This document shows, piece after piece, positions 33,594 through 43,386 of a stretch of DNA of 64,000 nucleotides. Both the position numbers and the translations under genes were made by a program. Source of the stretch: Puccinia triticina (taxonomy: Eukaryota > Basidiomycota > Pucciniomycetes > Pucciniales > Pucciniaceae). The notes under the pieces are model-generated. The model was not told where the DNA came from and ran no database searches. It saw only the letters and a program-made list of their open reading frames with translations. The stretch's first letter is position 1; every line of letters begins with the position of its first letter. The DNA is taken from positions 1,054,001 to 1,118,000 of the forward strand of contig NC_070572.1 of the NCBI RefSeq assembly GCF_026914185.1, in the 5' to 3' direction.

Positions 33594-34396
33594 TTAATGA
33601 AGTGATAGGGTTGGTTGGTTCAAGATGAGCTTGTTGATGACACTGAATAAATTGTTGTTATTGTTAATGTAAGGGTTGTTATGTAGGTTGTTTAAGTATA
33701 TATATAAGGCTGAACTGTAAATGTTGGGGTGACTGTGATTGGTGAGTAATGAACTGAGGAGCTGACAACTGGGGAGGAGGGAGCTCCTTATATAGACAAA
33801 AGTGGAGCCCCAGAGGGCTTGTGGGTTAGGGTTTTGACTAATCTAGACAACAGTGTGAGGGATTTTAGCTGGTGGGAGTAGATACAAATGATGTCATAAT
33901 GTGTCAGGGGTACATAAATGATGTCATAAGAATGCAGTAGGGCCACATGAAGGCTGCGTAAAGTGACAGTAGACTGCATGAGTTGACAGGTGGATGCAGG
34001 GGGTGCATAAATGAAGTCCGAGGCTGCAGAGTCAGTGTGTGATGACATCATAATATGGAAATAGAAGAGTACTTGATAATATGTAATGACTGCAGTCTGA
34101 TGGGGAGATGTATGTTTGTATCCTGTGATTTGTATAAGCATAATGCTGTGATCCTTGAATTGAGGCTGGTGACAGGCTGGTGACTGGGTATGTTGAACGT
34201 GTGATGGGTGTCCAGTGTCCAAAGAAGTGTAGGTTCCAATCCAGCGGGGTTCAGGTGATGCTTTCAGTGGTGACTAGGGGGGAAATTGGCCGTAGAATCC
34301 ATTTCTGAGGTCTGTTTGATGGTATCTTGAGGCGTATTGTGAGTAAATATATGTATGCAAAAAAACTTTTGATTTTTCACTTTTCCGTCTACCACA
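33473..34396. mobile_element. 924-bp non-autonomous element with terminal inverted repeats
   Basis: Ends GTAAGACTCAAAAGTG and CACTTTTCCGTCTACCACA are imperfect inverted repeats, with CCGGT duplicated outside (33468-33472, 34397-34401). Removing the insert and one CCGGT restores a continuous ORF1 frame of the same length as in the young copy (GLRPEAPPNLALL against [13 protein letters not shown]), which fixes the boundaries. The interior is AT-rich with no transposase motif; the minus frame at 33788-34222 has no recognisable domain. The 5-bp duplication does not settle the superfamily. Confidence 0.72.
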
Positions 34397-34703
34397 CCGG
34401 TCGTAAACCCTCTGGGTTGGTAGGCAGGGAGTTCATCGGAGTGCCTGCTGATATCATCGGCTCTCTCTCTACCGGGCGCGGTACTGGCGTTGACCTGTTG
34501 GACGCGAGGGCCAGGGACGTCTCTCTTGGGTTGTACAGTGCCGGCGGTATTCCGGTATCCGGCGGCAATGGCTCCTCTTGAGGGAAATTGAGGAAATCCT
34601 CTCCCAACGGAGGTAGCGCCGACTCTAGCTCTTCGAAGCCGCTCTTCTGCGGCGGGGCTGAGTTGGTAGCAGAGCTGGTGTTCTGCGGAGAGGTTTCGGC
34701 CAT
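34397..34703 (-). pseudogene. ORF1 N-terminal part of old Gypsy copy
   Basis: Starts MAETSPQNTSSATNS, corresponding to [15 protein letters not shown] of the young copy. It keeps [19 protein letters not shown] and [15 protein letters not shown], then runs into the 924-bp inserted element. The predicted splice acceptor just upstream is mutated (CTGGAATGG instead of TTAGAAATGG). Confidence 0.85.
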
Positions 34704-34719
34704 TCCAGAGGTGAAGAGG

Positions 34720-35272
34720 CATAATGTATTAAGTTTTTGCTGTAGAAAATGGAATGAAAAGGGTTTTGAGTACCTGTAGTTTGGGATTTAGCAGAAATCC
34801 TTTTACTTTTGCGTGTAGTAGAAGAGGATTTCTTCTTGGAATCTTTTGCGCAGGACTTTGCAGGTGGTTCAGAGGTCCAGTCAGATATCTTGACGGGAGC
34901 TATAGTTTTTCTACGGCAAGTTTTTGGGGCTTTAGCTGTAGCTGTGGGGGTCCAGGAGTTACTACTGATCAGGTTGCCGTCACATGGATCTGCTACTATC
35001 TTGTTGTTGTAGTTTTCTTCTTCTGCGCTAGTCTGCGCCGTCAAGAATTTATTTACGGTCAATTGCAGCAATTATAGTTAAGAAGCAGGAGAATCTTTTG
35101 AGCGCACTCCGTTTTTCGCTATCTCCTCTTGATCCGAAGATATAGAGGGTTCTGGGGAGGATAAGTCTGACAAAGGGATAAATGGCGGTGCGGAGGAGTC
35201 GCAATTCTGCACTTTCACGAGTACACAGGACGTAATTTTTTTTTTCAAGGGTTCAGTTAGAGAATTTATCAA
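34720..35272 (-). pseudogene. Leader ORF0 of old Gypsy copy
   Basis: Matches ORF0 of the young element (VKVQNCDSSAPPFIPLSDLS; KDSKKKSSSTTRKSKRIS). A stop near 35072-35078 (SPAS then stop then LQLTV) splits it. The poly-A slip seen in the young copy is absent here (AAGAAGAAATCC), so this copy preserves the likely original downstream frame. Confidence 0.7.
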
Positions 35273-35481
35273 TATAAGAGCAGTTTAAACTGCTCTTATA
35301 TTGATTGGAATAATTTTGGAAGAACTTTAGCGTTAGTAGGTTATGTAAAAAATGTTTTAAGTGATTTTTTTCGAATTTTTAAGAGTTTTTTGTTTGATTT
35401 AATCAGGATAATCAGCACTTTGGCTTTTAAGCAGTCTAGAATTATGAAAAGGTGAGTAATTTTCCCAATGAGGCCCCCAAT
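35273..35481 (-). other. Leader and primer-binding site of old Gypsy copy
   Basis: Non-coding leader matching 10102-10346 of the young copy. Next to the LTR the complement reads TTGGGGGCCTCATTGGG. A 16-bp palindromic duplication (ATATAAGAGCAGTTTAAACT...) near 35272-35300 is not in the young copy; it places TATAAGAGCAGTTTAAACTG next to its own inverse. No gene seen. Confidence 0.75.
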
Positions 35482-35879
35482 TGTGAGCCTGAGTCTCTAT
35501 AGTGACAGCAGGACACAAGAAAGAAGGGGGGAATATTTGGATTTCTTTGGATAAAGAAAATCTAAGTATGTTAAATCCACAGTTTCATGGAAATTGGGTT
35601 CATGGGTTCACCCTCCCCCTTTCCCAAAAGGCCCCAAAAGGGGCCTGCCAGTGGCACAGTGGCCAACTTGGCAATATTTCCCACAGTTCCCTTCTTCCCA
35701 GGCAGAAGTATGTTTGACTTTGCTGCCGTGTGAATTAAATTTTAAGTCCCCAAACATTAATGCCTCGGACTGATCCCCCAATTCATGAACCATGAATGAA
35801 AAGGGACCGGATTCTCCCACCTCTGCCTGTTGCAAATGCAAGGGGAGAGAGGTGGGCAAATGGTTGGTTAAATAAATTG

Positions 35880-36145
35880 CCCAGCCTGAGCAAGTGCAAC
35901 AGGGGAGTAAAATTTACCTCAACCTGTGCAAGTGCAACAGGGGAGGTTTTTTCCTTCTTTGTGTGATGAATGTTTTGACCCACCTTTGCAAGCGCAGCAG
36001 GGGGAAAAGATAAGACATAATCAGCCTGCGCAAGCGCAACAGGGGATTGAGATAAAAGATTAAAGCCCTCAAACCTTTGCAAATGCGAAGGCGGAGAGTG
36101 TTAACCGACGGATCGTGCTCAACCTCCACAACTGCGAGAGGGGAA
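35880..36145 (+). repeat. Spaced CTGYGCAAGYGCAACAGGGGA repeats
   Basis: Six to seven degenerate copies of a 20-bp motif lie near the 5' end of the Helitron at irregular 37-60-bp spacing, at about 35885, 35922, 35980, 36024, 36070 and 36121 (for example CCTGCGCAAGCGCAACAGGG). The motif core GCAAGCGCAACAGGGG is conserved and the spacers are not. Possibly protein-binding sites or decayed minisatellite. Confidence 0.65.
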
Positions 36146-36929
36146 CTCGACCCGTGAAGGTCCAGCCCCCGTCGAGGCGCCTTTATTTATTGTCTACCTC
36201 CCCTCGCTCCTCTTTTTTTCTCTAGATCAACAGCGCACACATGTTTCAATAAGTCTAGGAGTCCTCCCCATTTTGGGGTACTCCAACACTGCAAATCTTT
36301 ACAGTCGCGTGGCGCTGTCCGAGACAAGCGACTGGGACCCTTCAAACAAAACAAAACAAATCAGAACTTCGCCTTTAGATGACCTGCACACTTTTTTGTT
36401 GTTATGGATGTATATGTTCACACCCGGGCCAGAACCGCTTTTGGCCAAGGCGGGTCTTTTTTGACGGTTCTCCCTCTCGAAGATGCTGCGCCTTTGCTGT
36501 ACCTTCCTAAACCACGAGAGGCTTTGACTGTCACGCAGCTTTGTACAGGGAAATACCGCTTCCCAGGTCATGAGGGTATTGTTGCTGGTAGTGATCCCTC
36601 AATCACGAAGGCCGAGCTGCTTCGTGTGCATCCCCAGGAGTCCTGCCGATCCCGCCCGCCCGCTACACAGGCCACCAAAACCTCCTCGGCCTGCTCATAC
36701 TTGCCCAATGCTGTTTGCTTCGCCTCCGGCCACGGCTTTTCACAATGGAGTGAAGGCTCTAGAACCCAGCTGTTGAATACTACCTGACAAGGTAGAGGGC
36801 CCTGTGGCTGCAATCATGTATCTCACACACTTCGCCGAGGTCTAAAACCACTCGCCCACCATCATTGAGAATAGCCCCCCCCCCCCCCCCCCCCCCCTTC
36901 CTCCTTGAACTAAGCCTGACCCCCAGGAG

Positions 36930-37520
36930 GGGGAGGAGAAGTAGGCCGGTCATCGAGAGGAGCGATGACCAGAACCCGGTCATCGAGAGGAGAAACACAC
37001 CTCTCGGTGACCGGGACCAGACCGTTCATACATTGAGGGGATCAAGTGCTCCTCTCGATGGGTCCGTTTTCCAGTCATCGAAAGGAGTCAAGACTCCCCT
37101 CAATGACCGGAGCGAACTGTTCATCACTCATCTCGTTGAATGGTTCGCTCCGGTCATTGGGGGAGTGTTTCTCCTCTCAATGACCGGGTCTGTTCCGGTC
37201 ATCAAGGAGATTAAGTAATCCTCTTGATGACCGGATCTGCTTGGTCATCGAGTGGATTAAGTACTCCTCTTGATGACCGCAACGGACCCGGTCATCGAGC
37301 GGAGTACTTAATTGCCTCGATGACCGGTCTGCTCCCGGTCACCGAGAGGTGTGTTTCTCCTCTCGATGACCGGTTTTGTTCTGGTCATCGAGAGGTGTGC
37401 TTCTCCTCTCATTGACGGATTCCGTTCCAGTCATCAAGAGGTGCGTTTACCCCTCTCAATGACCGCAACGGACCCGGTCATCAAGAGGAGTGCTTAATCC
37501 CTTAGATGACCGGTGATTTG
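36930..37520 (+). repeat. Palindromic minisatellite CCGGTCATCGAGAGGAG
   Basis: About a dozen degenerate units in which CCGGTCATCGAGAGGAG alternates with its inverse CTCCTCTCGATGACCGG, separated by short spacers such as TGCTTAAT. The plus strand is therefore a chain of potential hairpins. It is preceded by a 23-base C run (36875-36897). The same design, with unrelated sequence, occurs in the hAT-type element at 7080-7480. Confidence 0.8.
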
Positions 37521-40057
37521 CACTCCACATGTGTGCTGGCCGGTCGTCGGGGGAGTGTGTATCCTCCGCACTGTGGGCCTGCGCCGGCCGTCGGCACGGC
37601 ACAGCGGCTGACTTCTGCCCCTCGAACTATGTTTTTGAGGGGCTGTGTCCCCAGGTCATTTGTGGCAGGTTAGATATCCCCGGGGGAGAGTCACCGGGGG
37701 ATCCAGCTCATTAATGGGTATTTATTTTTCACCCTTGTCTTGTGTGAAAGTGAGTGTCCCAAAATTTCCAAAAGAATTGTTGGAGGGGGCGGGGGGGGAA
37801 ATCTCTTCTGCCGCATGGCAGAAAAAAAATGAGAATTTTATGGTTTTTCATCTGCAGTGCACAATTAAGCGTTTTGAGCTTCCGCGCACTATGGCCGGGA
37901 TGTTGAGTGGACGCCCCCTGCAGTGCGCAAAGAGTTTTTTGTGCACAAAGTACATCCATATTTCTTTTAGAGTGCGCGTCATTTGTCCTGTAGGAACACA
38001 TGTAACTGAACTACTCTCTGAATCACATTCACAAAGGAATGAAGTTCAATGCCAGATTCCTCTGTTTTCTTCAGCCTCAGAACTGTCAGGGGCCTTGTCC
38101 GTGTTATTTGATTACTGGTTCATACAGCTGTAGTGAAACCTTCTCTTTCTCAGAAATTGTGTCCAGGAAAAGTGCGGGTATGACTGAGGCTCATCAGGCT
38201 TTCTGTCCATTCCTAGCAATGGTGTCTGTAACATACCAGGATGGGGTTGGATATTTATTGTCTGTTGCATCTCTCAGCAAGGCATTCTTCTACACATCAA
38301 TTCTCCATAATCTCTATACTGACATGGTTCCAAATTTCAACATATAACCACAGATTGATGGCATTTTTACAACTCTGTGTGGATTAATAGTTTTTTTATT
38401 TTTCCTTCCACAATAAAAACATGTAAATTCTCAACCCTGAAGCAAAGAAGGTGAGAGTCAGCCAGTGTATGCAAATTGTTGGCAGGTGATGTGAGGCAAC
38501 CTCATAGTGTCTTGTATATTTCCCTACAGCATCATGACAATTCAATTGGATCAGGATATACCATTGGAAACCCAGGGATCCAAAGAGAAGTTCTTGTAGT
38601 ACCAAGTGGGTTGCACACTCAGAATTCCAGGTGTGCTTCACTGCACATAGCAAAACCTTTCACCATTGTCATGACTACACCCCCTCTTTGAAGAGACCCC
38701 AGACTTTTTTTACCATATGTTGTCATTATGGTCATTCTTGGTCTCAAGAGTGCAGTAATCCAGCTTGATGTTTCCACTGGCATATTACCTGATTAGGATA
38801 AGAGATTTTTTGTATGAGAAAATAACACTACTTGAAAATTGATTATGCTGTGAATATTTTTCAAAAACTTTTGGGGTGGTGGGATAATTTGGTTCTCCAT
38901 TTGTTGGCTATCATCCATCATGTTTTTTGAAGTGAAATTTTGATCTTGCTGCTATTCAGATATGTACATGTTTTTGACAATAATTCCTCCTTCAGTATCC
39001 ATTTCTTTACACAAAAGAGGTGGGGGGGGGGGTTGTGGTTTAGGGTATGTTACCCTCTTTCCCCAAAGGTGCAGCGGCGTAGCCGCTTTGAGCTCTAGTA
39101 CAAATATAAAAGAGAGAGAGAAAAAGAGAGAGAAACTGAGCAGGATCAAGATAAGCAGATATTCAAGGTTATTCTGGTGGGAATTCACGTCCACTGGCAA
39201 TGCTACCTCTTCAGAAGAGTGCTGCCAAGCTGTGCTAGAGAGTGCTACAGCCTCCTCTCACCATTAAAGAAACGTGGAGGGATCCTGGATTGGATAAGTT
39301 TAATCCAGCCACAATTTTTTAGCTTCCTTCTGGATAGTCAAGGTTCTTTAAAGGGAAACCTATGTGGTTTGTTTCTTGCAAAAACCACAGAAAAAGAATG
39401 CAGATATGAAGGGACAGCCCTGTGATCAAGAATGAGGCAAAGGCCAGCAAAGAATAGTAGATGAAGCAAGACACAGAGTTGTACCTCTGAGATAAACAAG
39501 GTTCAGTGAAAAAGGTTACTTACTGTCAATATCCTAGGCGCCTGTGACAGTAGGTATACTGGGAGTGTTGTAAACTCTTTGGTGGTGATCCTGGGGTTAT
39601 CTGGGGTGTGGTTCTGGTGTGCTGAAGTCTGTAGATCCGCCTCAGGCAAGGGGGATCCTGACTACAAAATTTTTCAGTTTGCTTATTTAATTTACATATG
39701 TACATGTGGTTTGGCGCGTCTGGTAGCGCTGACACGTCACAACTGCGCATGCGCGCCACAACTCAATAACTCAGGGAAGGAGTATAGTTACAAGGAATTA
39801 ATAAGTTGTGCCTAGTGTTAAAATTGCATGAGGAAACAGAATATGAAGTCAAAACAAGGTTATCTCTTAAGATGAAAAAGATATGAAGTAATTCATATGT
39901 AAAAGGCAGAAAAAGGCAGACTTGAGTTGACTCTAAGGCTGACAAATTTCCCATTTTCTAGCCAGACCCAGCCCTCACACAATTCTCATCTCCTTTACTC
40001 TGAACATGGTCTTGTTGGTCATATTTTTTTCTTGGCAGTTTGTGGAGCAATGTATTA

Positions 40058-40218
40058 GGCCCCGTTTGGCTGCCGTGTTATACGTCATAAATGGTCGAAT
40101 TTATGACGCGCAACCCCCGGGGGCTTCAAAGTTTTGGTGGCAACAGGGGGCAAACTTTGGGTCGCGGCGTCATAAATTCAACCATTTATGACGTATACCG
40201 CGGCAGCCAAACGGGGCC
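40058..40218. mobile_element. Tourist-like (PIF/Harbinger) MITE, 161 bp
   Basis: Long inverted repeats starting GGCCCCGTTTGGCTGCCG (complement at the right end), flanked by the 3-bp duplication TTA (40055-40057 and 40219-40221). The inner part CGTCATAAATGGTCGAATTTATGACG also pairs with the other arm. The terminus and TTA duplication fit PIF/Harbinger-derived MITEs. No coding capacity. Confidence 0.85.
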
Positions 40219-40221
40219 TTA

Positions 40222-40686
40222 TTCATAGCAGATGAATCCTGAAAAGCTCTCAGCTATGTCTGCTCTGATCTTTATGTTCCATGTACATCACCCTCTGTGA
40301 GACTTTTTCTGTTCTCATTCCACACAAGTACATTTTTTGCCACTCTTTTCTTCCCTGTATTTTTTTTCTCTCTCTTGTCTCTTGACATTTCTGCAATGAA
40401 AAAATTCTTTTAAACACTAGGTGGTAATTAGCTAGAAAACGTTAAGTCTGGCCTGTTTAGTGATAGAGAAAAAACTAAGCATGGGTTGTGTTTTATTAAA
40501 AGGGAAATATGAAAAAGGAATGGAACACAAAATGTGAATTTGATTGATCATCTGGTAAATATAATACAATAGTAACACTACTATTTTGGAGTCTGATGAG
40601 ATTAATATTTTTTCAGTTTTAACTCCTTTCCATTGAAATTAAAAGATTTGACATTTTAGACTTGGAAAGAAAGTGATGCTAAACAG
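40222..40686. other. Non-coding AT-rich spacer
   Basis: Between the MITE and the 3' end of the secreted-protein gene. I see no open frame of substance, RNA gene or repeat. It probably includes the 3' untranslated region and terminator of the minus-strand gene ending at 40687. Confidence 0.6.
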
Positions 40687-42764
40687 TCAAAATTGCAAGA
40701 AACCCTTTGCAAACATAAAATGCCCAGTATGGAATTTGTTTTTTTCAACTTTTCCATCTAACTTCTCTCTTGTGACCAATTTTTCAAACTTTGCCTCATA
40801 GTAATCAACAATTCTTCTAGAAAATTTTTCAAAGTGTTTGAGAAGACACAAAAACTTTGAATCAAGATCTTCCAAAGGATAGTAATCATAAAATTCCCTT
40901 TGTTTGTAGTATTTTTCATGCTGTATAAGGATATTTTGAATTGATTCTTGTACATTGGTGTAAGGTAAACTTGATTGCATGGCTTCCTTGAATTGATTTA
41001 ACTCTTCGAAGTCAAATACCTCAAAATCCTGGTCTTCCTCCCCATAGATTGAAATTGGTCTATTTTCATTCTTATCTACTAAAAAGTTAGGTTGCCATGG
41101 TTCATGATCCAAGTCATTTTGATATTCTTTGATTCGGACAAATATTGAGTGATAAACACTCGACAGCAGCCTGACCGCCCCCTCAATTGCACGCATGTCA
41201 TAGTAAATTTCTGTGCTGTTATGTTTGTTTTCTGTGGTTTCAGAACTGATTTCTTTTTCACTTTCCACAATTGATTTTGTAGGTTCTCTTGGTTCTATGA
41301 GAATGTAATAGTGCATGATGAAACTAATCATATCATGCCCAAGCTTGGTTTCAATCAAAGATTGTGTTTCAATAAAATGGGGGTTTTCAGCAATATCTTG
41401 GTCCACTTCATTTTTCAAATAATCAATAACCCTTTTCATGAAATCTTCTATTTTTTTGAGTGAAATTTCCATATTTTCTTGTGATGTTAACACAAGAAAA
41501 TCAGTAATCAAATCTTTAAAATGTGTGTCTTGGTGATCATTGGTATTTGATTTTTTCAGAGGGTCATCAAGATAGGTGAGCAGCTGATTCTTCAGGTAAT
41601 CATGTTCAATTTTCTTCCATGAGTCCGCTTCCAAAACTGTTCATCAGAAATAGAAAAAGGATTAGTTTATCAAGTCAGGTTGTGTTTTTTAAATCTGGAT
41701 TATATTTGGTGTTTTGTTTGACTAACCTTCCAAAAGATCTGCCATCTTTCTTGTGGCCGGGCCTTCAAGAAGACTTAGTTTCACATTAAAGTTGAGGTAA
41801 AGCTTGCATACATCTAATCTAGGTTTGTGGAATCTGTTGTAGATGTAGGACGATATGATGCGTGAACCATCCTCGTTGTTTAAGAAATCCTTGAGACGCT
41901 TCTGGGTGATCACTTCAAGTGTTTGTAATTCAATAAAGAAGTCAATCATGAAATCAATTCCTTGCCTGCTGAATTGGATAGATTCCAAGCTGTTCTTCAG
42001 CTGATCTGGAAACTCCCATGTCTCGTGAATATTTGCAACTGAATTCAGCCACATCCCTTCCCATCTCTCCATAACTCCTGCAGCCAAATCTCCGCTCACC
42101 AACGCTTCGGTTGCCTGGAATTGATATGGTTCACCTATGAGCTCATAGATTTTCTTATCAAACAGATTTCTCACTGCGTTTCTGATTTCTTGCATCTGCA
42201 GTTCAACTCGAGAAAGTTCAGCATCAGGCAGCTTCAGTGTTGAGACACTAGATTCCCAAATGTCAAATTTATCCAACATAGTCATGTAACGCCGCTTGGT
42301 GATTTCTACCATGTCTGCATTGGATACACATCATTTCTTTTAGAAATCATATCAATTTTAACAAAAAGTGATTGGCTTACCAGTTTCAACGCTGGTTTGC
42401 TTATTTTTCTTTGACATAGTATTTTCCACATGGCAGGCTGGACCAGAAAAAAAAAGGTTAATTGATCAGAAGTGGTTATTTGAGACGGTTTCATAATGTA
42501 AGTATATTTTAGCTCTCTTCCCTTACATTCCAGCGGTGATGGATCTGAATCAGTTACGAGCGTGTCTTTCCACGTGCGTTTCAAGTTTTCTGATGTTTCT
42601 CCGCTGCTTTGGCCGGTCCTAGGCCTATGATTACTTTCCCATGCAATTGACCGGACCGAGTCTGGCCCGGCATTCGCAAGGTGTTCAAAAGGTCCAGTTG
42701 CCCGGAAGCTGCACATTTGTAAGATGCATATGATAAGAGTAAATTTGAGACGAGAGTAGAGCAT
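40687..42764 (-). CDS. Predicted secreted protein, lineage-specific, four exons
   Basis: Exons (complement): 42527-42764, 42381-42437, 41727-42314, 40687-41636. All three introns are GT-AG (GTAAGG...CCAG, GTAAGC...GCAG, GTTAGT...ACAG), 66-90 bp long, and all phases agree, giving 610 aa. The N-terminus MLYSRLKFTLIICILQMCSF is a basic start plus hydrophobic core, a likely signal peptide. No other membrane segment is seen. The rest is helical, rich in charged residues, poor in Cys, with repeated acidic/Asn-rich stretches (KSNTNDHQDTHFKDL, YGEEDQDFEVFDFEELNQF). I recognise no enzyme domain. Large secreted proteins of unknown function are typical of rust fungi, and some act in the host, but no such role is shown here. 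It is the first non-transposon gene next to the nest and lies in tandem with the leucyl-tRNA synthetase gene upstream. Confidence 0.75.
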
Positions 42765-43386
42765 GTTGTGTGACTTTGTGATGTTGGTGACAAGATCCTG
42801 GAGCCGACCCTAAGCCAACCTTCCGGTTACTTTTCTTGGGTGTTTTAGGCTTGCATTTGCGGGGCAGGAGGGGCACGAGCGCACACGGCAAGGGTCTGTA
42901 GAAAACAGGACGACAGTGACATGACAATACACATCTAACAATTGATGGGATTTAGCGATTCAGTGTAACGGTCACCGCCAATACATAAGCATTCTATGAT
43001 CCGGCCGAGTGACATGAACTGTATCTGCTAAAGGTGAGCAATCAGCGACCCGATGTCACTCCAGACTGTACCACTTTCGATGTCAAGTTTCATACTCGTT
43101 AACTCATGGTTGCGTAATCAACGCCAAAAGCTCCACGCTACGGCTGTCAAAGCAGTGTCAACGATGAGCCTGAACATGCACATGACAAGTTCATCCATTT
43201 TAACCTTTCAAAATCAATGAAAGAAATGGTTGGCATTTTCTGAAAAAAGAATTTGAGGCCACTGAAACACAAGAAAATAGATGGACGACTCATGCCCGTT
43301 CTCTTTCTGAACAGAACGCAGAGGAATTAAGAGGGAGGATTATAAACGACAAACTGAGAGAGAGAGAGTGCGGGAGAAAAATATCG
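42765..43386. other. Intergenic spacer between two minus-strand genes
   Basis: About 620 bp between the synthetase stop and the secreted-protein start. It should hold the synthetase 3' end and the promoter of the secreted-protein gene. A purine-rich tract (GAGAGAGAGAG) lies near 43360. Short frames here show no domain. Confidence 0.6.

Larger units (their letters stand above)
35561..39098 (+). mobile_element. Non-autonomous Helitron, 3.5 kb
   Basis: 5' end TCTAAGTATG and 3' end GAGCTCTAG (CTAG, a CTRR terminus), inserted between A and T of the LTR with no target duplication. A 6-bp stem hairpin AGCGGC-GTA-GCCGCT lies at 39073-39087, seven bases before the CTAG. All four Helitron hallmarks are therefore present. 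No Rep or helicase sequence is found inside, so it moved with help from an autonomous relative. The interior holds spaced repeats (35880-36145), a 23-C run and a palindromic minisatellite (36930-37520); the remaining frames show no recognised domain. Confidence 0.88.
1..39944 (-). mobile_element. Old, multiply interrupted Ty3/Gypsy chromodomain LTR retrotransposon
   Basis: Outer layer of the nest, read right to left: 5' LTR (35482-39944, split by a Helitron), leader and two small gag-side ORFs (32727-35272), capsid/zinc-knuckle gag (4931-6840), protease-RT (3777-4920), RT-RNase H (2429-3664), integrase-chromodomain (1577-2430), 3' LTR (1-633, cut by the window edge). Every segment aligns with the intact plus-strand copy at 9133-18627, so this is the same family. 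Stops, frameshifts, a roughly 0.4-kb integrase deletion and several inserted elements make it non-functional. Its target duplication cannot be checked because the left end lies outside the window. Confidence 0.93.
35482..39944 (-). repeat. 5' LTR of old Gypsy copy, split by a Helitron
   Basis: LTR sequence is present at 35482-35560 (complement ends GGCTCACA) and 39099-39944 (complement starts TGTCAGCC). Together these make about 925 bp, close to the 969-bp intact LTR. The flanks of the insert join exactly to AAAGAAAA+TACAA, which is the uninterrupted sequence in the young LTR (complement of about 10019-10031). Confidence 0.9.

Noticed and set aside
36865..37218. Frames with ERRNTPL/DDRS-type repeats inside the Helitron
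   Set aside because: Generated by the palindromic minisatellite and the 23-C run.
42165..42420. Alternative reading of the secreted-protein 5' region as one 152-codon exon (42306-42764)
   Set aside because: The single-exon reading ends at a stop and breaks the link to the downstream exons; two consensus introns connect all four exons in phase.
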